From CAVOXO01 sp963700425 (GTDB lineage Bacteria > Actinomycetota > Acidimicrobiia > Acidimicrobiales > Microtrichaceae): DNA of 64,000 bases. Positions within the stretch are counted from its first letter, which is position 1. Each line of letters starts with the position of its first letter. A model generated the notes under the pieces. That model was not told where the DNA came from and did not search any database. It saw only the letters and a list, made by a program, of their open reading frames with translations. Below are positions 24,361-33,468 of the stretch, in pieces. The DNA lies in contig CAVOXO010000001.1 of assembly GCA_963700425.1 (NCBI GenBank), forward strand, positions 1,922,001 to 1,986,000, given 5' to 3'. A program made the translations under genes and the position numbers.

Positions 24361-25410
24361 GTGAACCGCGTTGGACTGTTCGATCTCGACCGGGAGGCGT
24401 TGGGCGCGACGCTCGACGGTCACCCCCGGTACCGCGTCGACCAGGTGTGGGAGGCGCTCTACCGCCAGGGCCGCCTCCCCGAGGAGATGACGAACCTCCC
24501 TCGGAGCCTGCGGGCCGAGTTGGCCGATCGACATCCCCTGTCGCTGGCCGTGGTTCGTCACGCGGCCAGCGACGACGGAGAGACCGACAAGTTCCTCTTC
24601 GAGCTGCACGACGGATCCACGATCGAGACCGTGCTCATGCGCTATCCCGACCGGGCAACGGTGTGCGTCAGCAGCCAGGCGGGCTGCGCGATGGCCTGCG
24701 GGTTCTGCGCCACCGGCCAGGCGGGATTCGATCGCCACCTCGGTGTCGGCGAGATTGTCGAACAGGTGGTGCGAGCGCGCCGGGCGGCGGCCCCACGGCG
24801 GATCAGCAACGTCGTCTTCATGGGGATGGGCGAGCCGCTCGCGAACTACGACAACACCTGGGAGGCAATCCGACGGCTCCACACCGACATGGGGATCTCG
24901 GCCCGCCACCTCACGGTCTCGACCGTCGGGCTGGTACCCGCGATCGACCGGGTGGCGGCGGAGGACCTGCCCGTCACCCTCGCCGTGTCGCTCCACGCCG
25001 CCCGCGACGAACTCCGCGACCAACTGGTGCCCATCAACCGTCGCTATCCCCTCGCCGCACTCGCCGACGCGTGTCGCCGCTACGTCGAGGCCAAGGGCCG
25101 CCGGCTCAGCATCGAATGGGCGATGATCGCCGGTGTCAACGACACCGATCGCGACGCGTCGGAGCTCGCAGAGCTGGCGACCGACCTCCGAGCCCACGTC
25201 AACCTGATACCGCTCAACCCGACCGACGGCTTCGCCACCCGGGGAACGGACCGTCGCGGCATCAGACGCTTCGCGGACCTGCTCACCGCCCACGAAGTGA
25301 ACGTGACCGTCCGATCGAACAGGGGCAACGAGATCGACGCAGCATGCGGGCAACTGCGGGCTCGCGAGATCCGGTTGGCGCCGAGCCGTGGCCGTTCACT
25401 GACAGACTGA
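24361..25410 (+). CDS. rlmN: dual-specificity 23S rRNA/tRNA adenine C2-methyltransferase
   Basis: A 349-residue radical-SAM enzyme that methylates A2503 of 23S rRNA and A37 of some tRNAs. The [4Fe-4S] cysteines are Cys109, Cys113 and Cys116 (GCAMACGFCATGQ). The methyl-carrying cysteine is in the C-terminal RGNEIDAACGQL, and NVVFMGMGEPLANYDN is the SAM-binding strand. The N-terminal accessory domain (FDLDREALGATLDGHP, YRVDQVWEALYRQG) is complete. GTG 24361 is supported by a hexamer 7 nt upstream. The next gene starts 5 nt after its stop, so they may form an operon. Confidence 0.95.
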   Translation: MNRVGLFDLDREALGATLDGHPRYRVDQVWEALYRQGRLPEEMTNLPRSLRAELADRHPLSLAVVRHAASDDGETDKFLFELHDGSTIETVLMRYPDRATVCVSSQAGCAMACGFCATGQAGFDRHLGVGEIVEQVVRARRAAAPRRISNVVFMGMGEPLANYDNTWEAIRRLHTDMGISARHLTVSTVGLVPAIDRVAAEDLPVTLAVSLHAARDELRDQLVPINRRYPLAALADACRRYVEAKGRRLSIEWAMIAGVNDTDRDASELAELATDLRAHVNLIPLNPTDGFATRGTDRRGIRRFADLLTAHEVNVTVRSNRGNEIDAACGQLRAREIRLAPSRGRSLTD

Positions 25411-25414
25411 CGGC

Positions 25415-26311
25415 GTGTACCGCTTCAATCTCACCGACTCCGACCCCGACCGCCGCTGGTTCCGCGTCGGAAGCGTCGACGTCACCACGACGGTCGCCCT
25501 CACGGGCCTGGCGTTGCTCTCCCTCGTCTCCTACGCCCTGAGCCCCTCGCTTCAGGAGTGGCTGTGGTTCGACTCGGCGCTGATCGCACGGGGACAGCTC
25601 TGGCGCCTCTTCACCTGGCCCATCGTCACCGAGCCCAGCCTCTGGGAGCTCCTCACTGTCGGCATCTACTTCTATTTCGGCTCGATCATCGAATCCGCCA
25701 TGGGGCGGGTCCGATACGCGTGGTTCACCGGGGTCTGCGGATTGGCGCCCGCCGCCGTCGTGGCGGTGGTCGCCGTCACCACGTCGACCCGGACCCTCAA
25801 CGCCGGGCTGGCCGTCCTCGAGATCGCGGTCATCCTGGCGTTCATCCTCATCGAACCACGGGCCCAGGGCTTCTTCGGTATCCCCTTCTGGATCTTCGGG
25901 GCCGTGATCCTGGGCCTGCAGGTGATCCAGCTGGTGGGAACCCGCAACTGGATCTTCCTGTTCTGGATTCTCGCCACCCTCGGCCTGGCCGCCCTTTTCG
26001 TCAGGGCGTTCGGCCTCACGGAGTTCGAACAGATCCCCCTGGTTCCCCTGCCCTCGATGGTGAGCGGCGATCCGTACGCGAAGGCGAACCGACGACGGGA
26101 GCGGTCCGCCAAGCAGCGTCGAGCCCCCTCGCGGCGTCGGGCCAACCGCGACGACGTCGTCGTTCCCATGCATCGGGTCGAGCTCACGCGGGCGGAACAG
26201 GCCGACATGGACCGGCTGCTCGACAAGATCTCCGACAGCGGGATCGAGAGTCTCGACGGCGCCGAACGCAACCGCCTCGACGATTACAGCCGTCGGCTGA
26301 GGGGGTCGTGA
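25415..26311 (+). CDS. rhomboid-like membrane protein, probably not a protease
   Basis: A 298-residue protein with about six membrane helices in the first 200 residues. RGQLWRLFTWPIVTEP matches the rhomboid-family helix-1 WR motif. Where an active rhomboid carries GxSG, this protein reads LNAGLAVLEIAVIL, with no serine, and no clear catalytic histidine follows, so it is probably a pseudoprotease. The C-terminal tail is basic (RRRERSAKQRRAPSRRRAN) and ends in a short helical domain (MDRLLDKISDSGIESLDGAE) that often caps bacterial rhomboids. It could bind membrane substrates without cutting them. The start is a GTG 5 nt after rlmN. Confidence 0.7.
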   Translation: MYRFNLTDSDPDRRWFRVGSVDVTTTVALTGLALLSLVSYALSPSLQEWLWFDSALIARGQLWRLFTWPIVTEPSLWELLTVGIYFYFGSIIESAMGRVRYAWFTGVCGLAPAAVVAVVAVTTSTRTLNAGLAVLEIAVILAFILIEPRAQGFFGIPFWIFGAVILGLQVIQLVGTRNWIFLFWILATLGLAALFVRAFGLTEFEQIPLVPLPSMVSGDPYAKANRRRERSAKQRRAPSRRRANRDDVVVPMHRVELTRAEQADMDRLLDKISDSGIESLDGAERNRLDDYSRRLRGS

Positions 26312-26357
26312 TCCGCACGGTTTTACCTGCGACCCGCGGACGCGCCATGATCGGTCC

Positions 26358-26816
26358 ATGGCTGCACAGATCAACGGCATCGCCGGACTCAAGGAACTCG
26401 TCGGAACCCACGTCGGCTACAGCGACTGGATGGAGGTCACCCAGGAACGGGTGAACCAGTTCGCCGAGGCGACCGGTGATCACCAGTGGATCCACGTCGA
26501 TCCCGAACGAGCCAAGGACGGGCCCTTCGGCGGGACCATCGCCCATGGATACCTGACGCTGTCGCTCGGACCGATGCTCGCTCCCCAGGTGATGACGACC
26601 ACCGGTTTCCAGATGGGAGTCAACTACGGGTGCGGAAAGGTCCGATTCCCCTCCCCGGTCCCGGTGGGTTCGAAGCTCCGTCTCGGAATCGAGATCAAGG
26701 AGGTGGAGGAGCTCGCACCGGGCCAGGCACAGTGCACCTACCTCTACACCTTCGAGGTGGAGGGTGCCGCGAAGCCGAGTTGCGTCTCCGAGGTGATCGT
26801 CCGCCTCTACGAATAG
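26358..26816 (+). CDS. MaoC-type (R)-specific enoyl-CoA hydratase
   Basis: A 152-residue hot-dog-fold protein. The hydratase motif is complete: FAEATGDHQWIHVD with catalytic Asp41 and His46, followed by GPFGGTIAHGYLTLSL. C-terminal strands VRFPSPVPVGSKLRLG and YTFEVEG fit single-domain MaoC/NodN proteins. It would hydrate trans-2-enoyl-CoA to (R)-3-hydroxyacyl-CoA in fatty acid or polyester metabolism. No partner dehydrogenase is adjacent, so the pathway is open. Confidence 0.88.
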   Translation: MAAQINGIAGLKELVGTHVGYSDWMEVTQERVNQFAEATGDHQWIHVDPERAKDGPFGGTIAHGYLTLSLGPMLAPQVMTTTGFQMGVNYGCGKVRFPSPVPVGSKLRLGIEIKEVEELAPGQAQCTYLYTFEVEGAAKPSCVSEVIVRLYE

Positions 26817-26879
26817 GGCGCGCCCGGACCGGGTCCACCCGAGCTGTCCGGCGCCGGTTGCCCTGCTCGCTGACGAACG

Positions 26880-26901
26880 CCCCGCGGGACTCCGCGAGGG
26901 G
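26880..26901. terminator. hairpin between convergent genes
   Basis: CCCCGCGG-GACT-CCGCGAGGGG, an 8-bp stem with one bulged A, sits between the stop of the MaoC gene and the stop of the convergent lipoprotein gene. Probably a bidirectional terminator; no T-run. Confidence 0.45.
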
Positions 26902-27519
26902 TCAGAGACCGAACTCGCCGGCGACGCAGTCGGTGAGCACCAGGTGGCCGGCCGCGTTGGGGTGGATGCCGTCGTTCTCGAACAACGCAGGGTTGCCCGT
27001 CGGCGATCCGAGCAGGGGCCCGCAATCGATGGTTCGCGAAGGGTACGCCGCTCGTAGATGCGCGCCGATCCCGTCGGTCAATGGGGTCGGAAACCCGACC
27101 CGACCCGGTGGAGTGACCCATCGAACGTCGATCCCCTGGGCCCTCAGCCGCAGGTCGAGTCGGTCGATCTCGGCGATCACCGCAGCGAGGGGCACCGACG
27201 CCTGTTCATCGTTGCGTCCGCCCATGATGACGATCCGATCGGGAGGGCCGAAGGCAGCCACGAAGTGATCGATCCGCTGGCCGATGGTCTCGGGTCGCAC
27301 CCGGGTGGTCACGAAGCCTTCGTAACCGATGGAGATGTTGAACACGGGATCGCCCACGTTGTTCGGCCACGCGTGAACCGAGTTGGTGATCGAGTCCCCC
27401 GACGCCCAGACGTCGGACGTCGGCGGTCGCGAGGAATGCAGCAGCTCGGTCGATGGCCCCGGCGTGCACCCGACGAGCGCGAGAACCGCCGCCGTGGCGA
27501 TGACAACTCTGAGACGCAT
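26902..27519 (-). CDS. SGNH/GDSL-family hydrolase lipoprotein
   Basis: A 205-residue exported lipoprotein: hydrophobic signal with lipobox LVGC (Cys18). The SGNH blocks are WASGDSIT (Ser43), the glycine of block II in the ISIGYEGF region, VIMGGRNDEQ (Asn) and FENDGIHPNAAGH (catalytic Asp and His). It should be an esterase, lipase or carbohydrate deacetylase at the outer face of the membrane. ATG 27519 has GGGAGGG close upstream and gives a perfect signal peptide; a longer in-frame start lacks one. Substrate unknown. Confidence 0.8.
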   Translation of the reverse strand: MRLRVVIATAAVLALVGCTPGPSTELLHSSRPPTSDVWASGDSITNSVHAWPNNVGDPVFNISIGYEGFVTTRVRPETIGQRIDHFVAAFGPPDRIVIMGGRNDEQASVPLAAVIAEIDRLDLRLRAQGIDVRWVTPPGRVGFPTPLTDGIGAHLRAAYPSRTIDCGPLLGSPTGNPALFENDGIHPNAAGHLVLTDCVAGEFGL

Positions 27520-27637
27520 CTCCCTCCCAGCTGGATGGTGAAGACCATTCACACTATTCACGACCGCCGTGGGAGGCGCGGATGCCCCTCGTCGACCGTG
27601 ATCACCCCGGTGCCGCCGCACCGCTGAGGCGAGAACC

Positions 27638-27643
27638 TACCTT
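27638..27643 (+). promoter_or_regulatory. putative -10 hexamer of the alpha/beta-hydrolase gene
   Basis: TACCTT, 6 nt before GTG 27650; it supports that start over the GTG at 27644. Confidence 0.4.
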
Positions 27644-27649
27644 GTGTGC

Positions 27650-29143
27650 GTGCGATCCACAACGAAACTCGTGTTGGCCGTGGTTCTGACGGCCGCGTCC
27701 TGTGGATCGCCGACGGCAGTTCTGAGCCCGATCGAGACCTCGGGCGCTCCCGCCGGGAACCAGGAGCGGTCCGATCCCCCCGCGATCGACGACTCCCTCG
27801 GCGGTTTCGAGCCGTCCCCGGTCGCATGGGAGACGTGCCCGAGAGCCTCGACGGCGCAATGTGGCGAGATCGCGGTCCCTCTCGACTGGGACGACCCGGA
27901 CGGGCCGACGATCGATCTCGCGGTCGCGATGTCCCCGGCGCGGGGCGACCGCGTGGGCGCACTGCTGCTGAACCCCGGTGGGCCCGGCGCCGAAGGTCGA
28001 TCGATGGCCTTCCGTTCCCCCGTCGGCGACGACGTCGCGGAGCGATTCGACATGGTCGGATTCGACCCCCGCGGGGTGGGCGAGAGCGACGGTCTCGAGT
28101 GCGGACGTGGTGTCGATCGGTTCCTCAGCATCGACTCCTCGCCCGACGACCTCGAGGAACAGGCCGAGCTGGAGCAGGCGGCGGAGGACGTCGCGTCGGA
28201 GTGCGCCACGACCGACGCGGACCTCGTCGCCAACATGGGGACCGACTCGGTGGCCAAGGACGTCGAGGCCATCCGCCGAGCCCTCGGCGGCGAGCCGCTC
28301 AACTACATCGGGTTCTCCTACGGCAGCCTCATCGGTCTCCGGTATCTCGACCTCTTCGGATCGAACGTCCGCACGATGGTTCTCGACGGCGTCGTGGACC
28401 CGACGCTCCCCCTCACCGAGTGGCTCGCCGGCCAAGCCCGCGCCCTCGAGACGGCCATCGACTCCATCTTCGAGTCGTGCGACAGCTCGGCTCGGTGCCC
28501 GCTCGACGATGCCGCACGGTCCTACGACGAACTCGCGGCCTCGGTGGAGGACCAGCCCCTCGACAGCAACTCAGCGGTCGGCCCCAGCGCACTGGGGCCA
28601 TCGGAACTCGCCACGGCGGCGATCATGGCCACCTACGCGCCGCAGCTGAGAACTCCTCTCATCGAGGCCGTGGCAGATGCCGAGGGGGGTGATCCGGACC
28701 CACTGCTTCGACTCACCAGCCAGTACTACTCCTTCGGAGGTTTCACCAGCTACGTGAGCGTGGTGTGCTCCGATTCCGACCACCCGAGGGGGGCCGAGCA
28801 GTGGCGTTCGTTCGCCGACGACCTCGCCGACATCTCGCCCCGCTTCGGTCCATCGGTCGCCAACGAACTGTTGCCGTGCGCCTTCTGGTCCGCCGAACCG
28901 GATCCCACCACCGGTGTGGTGACGGCTCCAGATGCGCCGGCCGTTCTCGTTCTCGGGAATCGCGGTGACGCAGCCACCCCCTACGAGAACTCGATCGCGG
29001 TTGCGGACATGCTCGACACGGGTGTGCTGGTCTCCTACGACGGCGACGGGCACACCAGCTACGGAGCGTCCCGCTGCGTCGACGACGTCGTGGACCTGTA
29101 TCTCATCGAGGGAACGGCACCCGACGCCGACCCCGATTGCTGA
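27650..29143 (+). CDS. alpha/beta-hydrolase lipoprotein, tripeptidyl-aminopeptidase-like
   Basis: A 497-residue secreted hydrolase of the S33/TAP family. The signal peptide ends in a lipobox AASC (Cys18), so it is membrane anchored on the outside. The oxyanion motif is LLLNPGGPGAEG, the nucleophile is in YIGFSYGSLIGLRYLD, and the C-terminal TAP domain carries the acid and His in LGNRGDAATPYENS and DGDGHTSYGAS. Streptomyces relatives cleave N-terminal tripeptides from secreted proteins. Several cysteine pairs suggest disulfides. The exact substrate is not predictable. Confidence 0.85.
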   Translation: MRSTTKLVLAVVLTAASCGSPTAVLSPIETSGAPAGNQERSDPPAIDDSLGGFEPSPVAWETCPRASTAQCGEIAVPLDWDDPDGPTIDLAVAMSPARGDRVGALLLNPGGPGAEGRSMAFRSPVGDDVAERFDMVGFDPRGVGESDGLECGRGVDRFLSIDSSPDDLEEQAELEQAAEDVASECATTDADLVANMGTDSVAKDVEAIRRALGGEPLNYIGFSYGSLIGLRYLDLFGSNVRTMVLDGVVDPTLPLTEWLAGQARALETAIDSIFESCDSSARCPLDDAARSYDELAASVEDQPLDSNSAVGPSALGPSELATAAIMATYAPQLRTPLIEAVADAEGGDPDPLLRLTSQYYSFGGFTSYVSVVCSDSDHPRGAEQWRSFADDLADISPRFGPSVANELLPCAFWSAEPDPTTGVVTAPDAPAVLVLGNRGDAATPYENSIAVADMLDTGVLVSYDGDGHTSYGASRCVDDVVDLYLIEGTAPDADPDC

Positions 29144-29207
29144 TGCGCCGTTTCGCCGCCCCCCGAGCAGGACCATAGGATCGTCCCAACTCGACCTCGG
29201 GGGTGAC

Positions 29208-30851
29208 ATGGAGTTCAATCTCGGCGACATCCACGACGCCGTGGCGGAACGTGTTCCCGACCGGCCGTCGATCATCTGGCGAGGCACGACGTGGACCTTC
29301 GCCGAGGTGGCCGAACGCTCCCGGCGGTTCGCGAACGCACTGATCGATCGCGGCGCGGCCGAGCCGATCGACCGCGCCTCGTTGGGGAACCACGAGTCGG
29401 GCCAGGACCACGTCGCCCTCTATCTCCACAACGGAAACGAATATCTCGAGGCGATGCTGGGCGCGTTCAAGGCCCGGGCTGTGCCCTTCAACGTCAACTA
29501 CCGCTACGTGGCCGAAGAACTGGACTACCTCCTCAGGGATTCCGGTGCCTCGGCCATCGTCTACCACTCGGTCTTCGCCCCCGTCCTCGAGGACGTGCGA
29601 CACGGACTCGGGCAGCTGACGACGCTGATCCAGGTGGAGGACGACTCGGGCCACGCTCTCCTCGAGGGTGCGGAATGGTACGAGGAGGTCCTCGACGGCG
29701 CATCGCCCCGATCGCCGTCCGATCGCGTGACCCCGGACCCCGACGACCTCTACATGCTCTACACGGGTGGCACGACGGGCATGCCGAAGGGAGTGTTGTG
29801 GCGCCAGGCCGACATCTGGGTCGCCGCCATGGGAGGGCGCAAGCTCGGAACCGCGGACGAATGGGAATCGATCGACGAGGTGCTCGAGGCGGCCGGCACC
29901 GGCGGGGCTGTGCTCATGCCATGCCCTCCCTTCATGCACGGCGCCGCGCACTGGATGGCGTTCAACGCCTTCGGAGCCGGGAACACCCTCGTGCTCCCCG
30001 ACATCGTCGATCGATTCGACGCCCACGACGTGCTCGACGCCTTGGAGACCCACGGCGTCAACGTGATACTCATCGTCGGCGACGCCTTCGGTCGACCGTT
30101 GGTGGAGGCGCTCGAGGAATCAGAACGCGACCTGTCCTCACTGCTCATGATCGTGTCGGGCGGCGCGGCCCTCTCGGCAGGCATCAAGGAACGGATGCTG
30201 GCGGCGTCACCGTCGGCAATGGTCATGGACGGGCTCGGCGCGTCGGAAACCGGCCAACAGGCATCGCAGATCTCGGCCTCGGGACAGCAGACCACGAGCG
30301 GCACCTTCACGCCGGGACCCGGCATGTGCATCCTGTCCGAAGACCTCGACCGTCTGCTCTCCGCCGGTGACGCCGAGGCCGGCTGGCTCGGTCAGTCCGG
30401 TCGGGTCCCTCTCGGCTACCTCGGGGACCCGGACAAGACACAACGCACCTTTCCCGTCATCGACGACGTGCGGTTCGCCGTGCCCGGTGACCGGGCGCGC
30501 ATCGCCGCGGACGGGAGCCTGGAGCTGCTGGGGCGGGACTCGGTCACCATCAACTCCGGCGGCGAGAAGATCTTCGCCGAGGAGGTGGAGGCCGCACTCG
30601 CCGGACACCCCGACGTGTCCGATGTGGTCGTGTGCGGCCGGCCCAGCGAACGATGGGGCAATGAGGTCTGTGCGGTCGTCCAGCTCGCCGCCGGCGCCGA
30701 CGCCGGCGCAGAGGAGCTCTCCGCGGAGGCCGAACGCCACATCGCCCGGTACAAGCTGCCCAAGGCATACGTGTTCGTCGACGCGATCCAGCGTTCTCCT
30801 TCGGGCAAGGCCGACTACCGGTGGGCGAGGGAGCAGGCAGTGAGCGGATGA
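29208..30851 (+). CDS. AMP-dependent acyl-CoA synthetase (FadD3/FadD17-like)
   Basis: A 547-residue adenylate-forming enzyme. The AMP-binding P-loop is YTGGTTGMPKGVLWRQ, the adenine motif DGLGASETG, the hinge VPGDRARI...LELLGRDSVTINSGGEKIFAEEVE, and the catalytic Lys is near the C-terminus in RSPSGKADYRW. The N-terminus IWRGTTWTFAEVAERSRRFA is typical of acyl-CoA synthetases. ATG 29208 is chosen because the family alignment begins there and GGGGGTGA precedes it. Its stop overlaps the menG start (ATGA), so it heads the menG-menF operon, but it is a general acyl-CoA synthetase rather than the separate MenE downstream. The acyl substrate is unknown. Confidence 0.88.
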   Translation: MEFNLGDIHDAVAERVPDRPSIIWRGTTWTFAEVAERSRRFANALIDRGAAEPIDRASLGNHESGQDHVALYLHNGNEYLEAMLGAFKARAVPFNVNYRYVAEELDYLLRDSGASAIVYHSVFAPVLEDVRHGLGQLTTLIQVEDDSGHALLEGAEWYEEVLDGASPRSPSDRVTPDPDDLYMLYTGGTTGMPKGVLWRQADIWVAAMGGRKLGTADEWESIDEVLEAAGTGGAVLMPCPPFMHGAAHWMAFNAFGAGNTLVLPDIVDRFDAHDVLDALETHGVNVILIVGDAFGRPLVEALEESERDLSSLLMIVSGGAALSAGIKERMLAASPSAMVMDGLGASETGQQASQISASGQQTTSGTFTPGPGMCILSEDLDRLLSAGDAEAGWLGQSGRVPLGYLGDPDKTQRTFPVIDDVRFAVPGDRARIAADGSLELLGRDSVTINSGGEKIFAEEVEAALAGHPDVSDVVVCGRPSERWGNEVCAVVQLAAGADAGAEELSAEAERHIARYKLPKAYVFVDAIQRSPSGKADYRWAREQAVSG

Positions 30852-31555
30852 GCACGCCCTTCCGCATCGACCCCGACAACCTCCCCGTCGGCGACGAGAA
30901 GGCCGCCACGGTGAGAGCGATGTTCGACACGATCGCCCCTCGCTACGACCTCATCAACCGACTCCTCACGTTTCGCATGGATGTCGGCTGGCGGCGGCGA
31001 ACCGTGGCGGCCCTGGGCCTGGTCCCCGGATCGACCGTGGCCGACCTCGCCTGCGGAACCGGCGACCTCTGTGCGGAGCTGGCCGCCTCGGACTTCCGGC
31101 CGATCGGATTCGATCTCTCGTTCGGGATGCTCGCCAATGCCCCCGAGCCGTTCGCCCGCGCCCAGGCCGATGCCCTGTCACTCCCGCTGGCCGACGCGGC
31201 GGTCGACGCGGTCACGTGTGGGTTCGCCCTCCGCAACTTCGTGGCGCTCGAGCCGTTCGTCGCGGAGGTGTCGAGGATCGTGCGGCCCCGTGGTCGATTG
31301 GCGTTCCTCGAGGTCGCACAACCTCCCAACGCCGTGTTGCGCAGGGGACACGCGCTGTACTTCGAGAAGGTCGTTCCACTGGTCGGTGGGCTTCTGTCCG
31401 ACCCGTCGGCCTACCGGTACCTCCCCAAATCGGTGGCGTACCTTCCCGACACACCCGAACTCCTCGACATGGTTCGTCGGGCCGGCTGGCGCGACGTCCG
31501 CCGACACCTTCTCTCCGGCGGCATCGCGCAGCTGATCACCGCCACCCGGAGCTGA
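30848..31555 (+). CDS. menG: demethylmenaquinone methyltransferase
   Basis: A 235-residue UbiE/MenG SAM-dependent methyltransferase, the last step of menaquinone synthesis. MFDTIAPRYDLINRLLTFRMDVGWRR gives the UbiE signature (here named by its ends MFDTIAPRYD and MDVGWRR). The SAM loop is VADLACGTGDLCAELA, followed by AVTCGFALRNF and AFLEVAQP. It starts inside the acyl-CoA synthetase stop and menF begins 3 nt after its stop. The order suggests menaquinone is the main quinone of this organism. Confidence 0.94.
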   Translation: MSTPFRIDPDNLPVGDEKAATVRAMFDTIAPRYDLINRLLTFRMDVGWRRRTVAALGLVPGSTVADLACGTGDLCAELAASDFRPIGFDLSFGMLANAPEPFARAQADALSLPLADAAVDAVTCGFALRNFVALEPFVAEVSRIVRPRGRLAFLEVAQPPNAVLRRGHALYFEKVVPLVGGLLSDPSAYRYLPKSVAYLPDTPELLDMVRRAGWRDVRRHLLSGGIAQLITATRS

Positions 31556-31558
31556 TCG

Positions 31559-32752
31559 GTGCCTCTGGAGGTGGAGCGGGTCGACTCGCCCCCCACCACC
31601 GCGCCGCCCGATCTGGCCTTCATCGCGCCGCGACGAACCCTGCTGGGGTGGGGACTCCACCACGCCATCGAGATCGAGGCACCATGGGTCGACCACCGCG
31701 AGGTGATGGCTCGCACGCTCCGCGAGATCGCCGACGGCGAGGCCCAACCCGATGCGCCCGGTACGGGGGCGGTGGGCTTCGCCGCCCTTCCCTTCGATCG
31801 TCGAGCGCCGGCTCGGATGCTCGTTCCCGAGGTCCTGTGGACCCGACTCGACGACGGCACCCAGTTCGTCTCGCGTCTCGGTCCCCTCGGCGCCCCGGCC
31901 CCGACGGCGAACGACGACGTGCTGGAGTCGCCTCGACGCGTCACGTTCTCCACCGACCAGTCCGTCGACGCATGGTGCGCCGGGGTGGCGGAGGCCCGAG
32001 AGCTCATCCGGCGCGGCGAACTCGACAAGGTCGTGCTGGCCCGCCGACTCGCCGCGACCGCCGACCGGCCGTGGAACGTGGCGCGGATCTTCGATCGGCT
32101 CTGCTCATCTCATCCCCACTCGTACCGCTACATGGTGGACGGCTTCGTGGGCGCCAGCCCCGAGTTGCTGGTGTCGCGGATCGGCGACGTCGTCCGGGCC
32201 CGTCCGATGGCGGGGACCCTGCCTCGAACCGGCGTGGCGAACCTCGATGCGGCGGCCGCCGCAACGCTGATGGCCAGCGAGAAGAATCGAATCGAACACG
32301 CCATCACGATCGACGCCGTGCACGACGCGTTGTTGGAATGGTGCAGCTACCTCGACAGCGAACCCACCCCGCGGGTGGTCGACGCCGGCAGCGTGCAGCA
32401 CCTCGCCACCCCCCTCGAGGGACGGCTGGGTGACCCGAGGCCCGAGGTCGCCGACCTCCTGGCTGCACTTCACCCCACCCCCACGGTCGGTGGCCATCCC
32501 CGCGACAGAGCGCTCGACGTGATGGAACGGGTCGAGCCCTTCGGCCGGGGACGCTACGCGGGTCCGGTGGGCTGGACCGACGCCGGCGGCAACGGGTCGT
32601 GGGCGGTGGGCATCCGGGGCGCCGAGGTGGCGGGTACGACCGCCACCCTCTGCGCGGGCGTCGGCGTGGTGGCCGATTCGGACCCGCTCGAAGAGCTACG
32701 CGAGACCCGGGCGAAGTTCTCGTCCACTACGGGCGCTTTTCTCGAACTCTGA
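31559..32752 (+). CDS. menF: isochorismate synthase
   Basis: A 397-residue chorismate-utilising enzyme. The catalytic half is well conserved: LIRRGELDKVVLARRL, FVGASPELLVS, RPMAGTLPRTG, MASEKNRIEHAITID, HPTPTVGGHPRDRAL, ERGRY-type loop FGRGRYAGPVGWTDAGGNG and LCAGVGVVADSDPLEELRET. Isochorismate feeds menaquinone through MenD, here 3 kb away, or a siderophore pathway; the men neighbours favour the former. GTG 31559 follows menG by 3 nt. Confidence 0.93.
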   Translation: MPLEVERVDSPPTTAPPDLAFIAPRRTLLGWGLHHAIEIEAPWVDHREVMARTLREIADGEAQPDAPGTGAVGFAALPFDRRAPARMLVPEVLWTRLDDGTQFVSRLGPLGAPAPTANDDVLESPRRVTFSTDQSVDAWCAGVAEARELIRRGELDKVVLARRLAATADRPWNVARIFDRLCSSHPHSYRYMVDGFVGASPELLVSRIGDVVRARPMAGTLPRTGVANLDAAAAATLMASEKNRIEHAITIDAVHDALLEWCSYLDSEPTPRVVDAGSVQHLATPLEGRLGDPRPEVADLLAALHPTPTVGGHPRDRALDVMERVEPFGRGRYAGPVGWTDAGGNGSWAVGIRGAEVAGTTATLCAGVGVVADSDPLEELRETRAKFSSTTGAFLEL

Positions 32753-32871
32753 GTCGCCTTCACTGATTGTGGTCATCTGGTGTCGTTTCATGGCCTTTGC
32801 GGCCACTATTAGTGACCACAGGGCCACCTAGGGTCGTTTGGCCTATATGATCCACCGATTCCGCCCGCATC
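32753..32871 (+). promoter_or_regulatory. AT-richer regulatory region before the Tad-like genes
   Basis: This 119-nt gap is richer in A/T than its surroundings. It holds an inverted repeat TGTGGTCA (32768-32775) / TGACCACA (32813-32820) with a nested TGGCC-TTTGC-GGCCA (32791-32805), then a TATGAT -10-like box (32846-32851) about 20 nt before the first ATG. I infer a promoter and operator, or a menF terminator, or both. Confidence 0.45.
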
Positions 32872-33468
32872 ATGGGTCACATGTTCATGCGAGGACGCCG
32901 GAGCGGGCGAAGCGAGCGGGGTGTTGCCCTCGTCGAGGCGGCCATCACCTTTCCGATCTTCTTCCTCGTCCTCATCGCCATCTTCGAGTTCGGCCTCCAG
33001 TACCGGTCGTCGCTCACGCTGCGGCATGCGACCTCCGCGTCGGCCCGCGCCGGATCGGTCTATGGCAAGTACGGGGACGCCGATCACCAGATCCTCATGA
33101 AACTCCAGGACTCCCTCGACGGGATCAACACCGCGGACATCGAACGCATCGTCGTGTTCAAAGCGTCGCGCGACGAGGCCTCGATCCACGACCCGGGCCT
33201 GGTCGGCTGTCTGGCCGGTTCTGTCACCGACGTCTGCAACTCCTATGTGGCCACGGATCTCACGCTGCCCGAATCACGGTTCGGTTGCGGGACCGGCAGC
33301 GTCGACGCGGCATGGTGCCCCACCGACCGCATCGACGCCCTCAGCGGACCGCCCGACTACCTCGGCGTGTACATCCGGTTGCGCCATGAGGCCGCCACCG
33401 GCCTCATCGGTTCGGTGCACCAACTCGAACAGGAATCGGTGATCCGTCTGGAGCCGAAGGAGAGATGA
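32872..33468 (+). CDS. TadE-like minor pseudopilin, copy 1
   Basis: A 198-residue TadE-family protein. A basic head (RGRRSGRSERG) is followed by the TadE signature VALVEAAITFPIFFLVLIAI, one long hydrophobic N-terminal helix, then an extracellular domain with several cysteines, including the motif AAWCPTDR. TadE-type pseudopilins help assemble Flp/Tad pili or related secretion systems. The closing segment PDYLGVYIRLRHEAATGL is also found in the next protein, indicating a duplication. Start candidates ATG 32872, 32881 and 32887 are all possible. It overlaps the next gene by ATGA. Confidence 0.8.
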   Translation: MGHMFMRGRRSGRSERGVALVEAAITFPIFFLVLIAIFEFGLQYRSSLTLRHATSASARAGSVYGKYGDADHQILMKLQDSLDGINTADIERIVVFKASRDEASIHDPGLVGCLAGSVTDVCNSYVATDLTLPESRFGCGTGSVDAAWCPTDRIDALSGPPDYLGVYIRLRHEAATGLIGSVHQLEQESVIRLEPKER

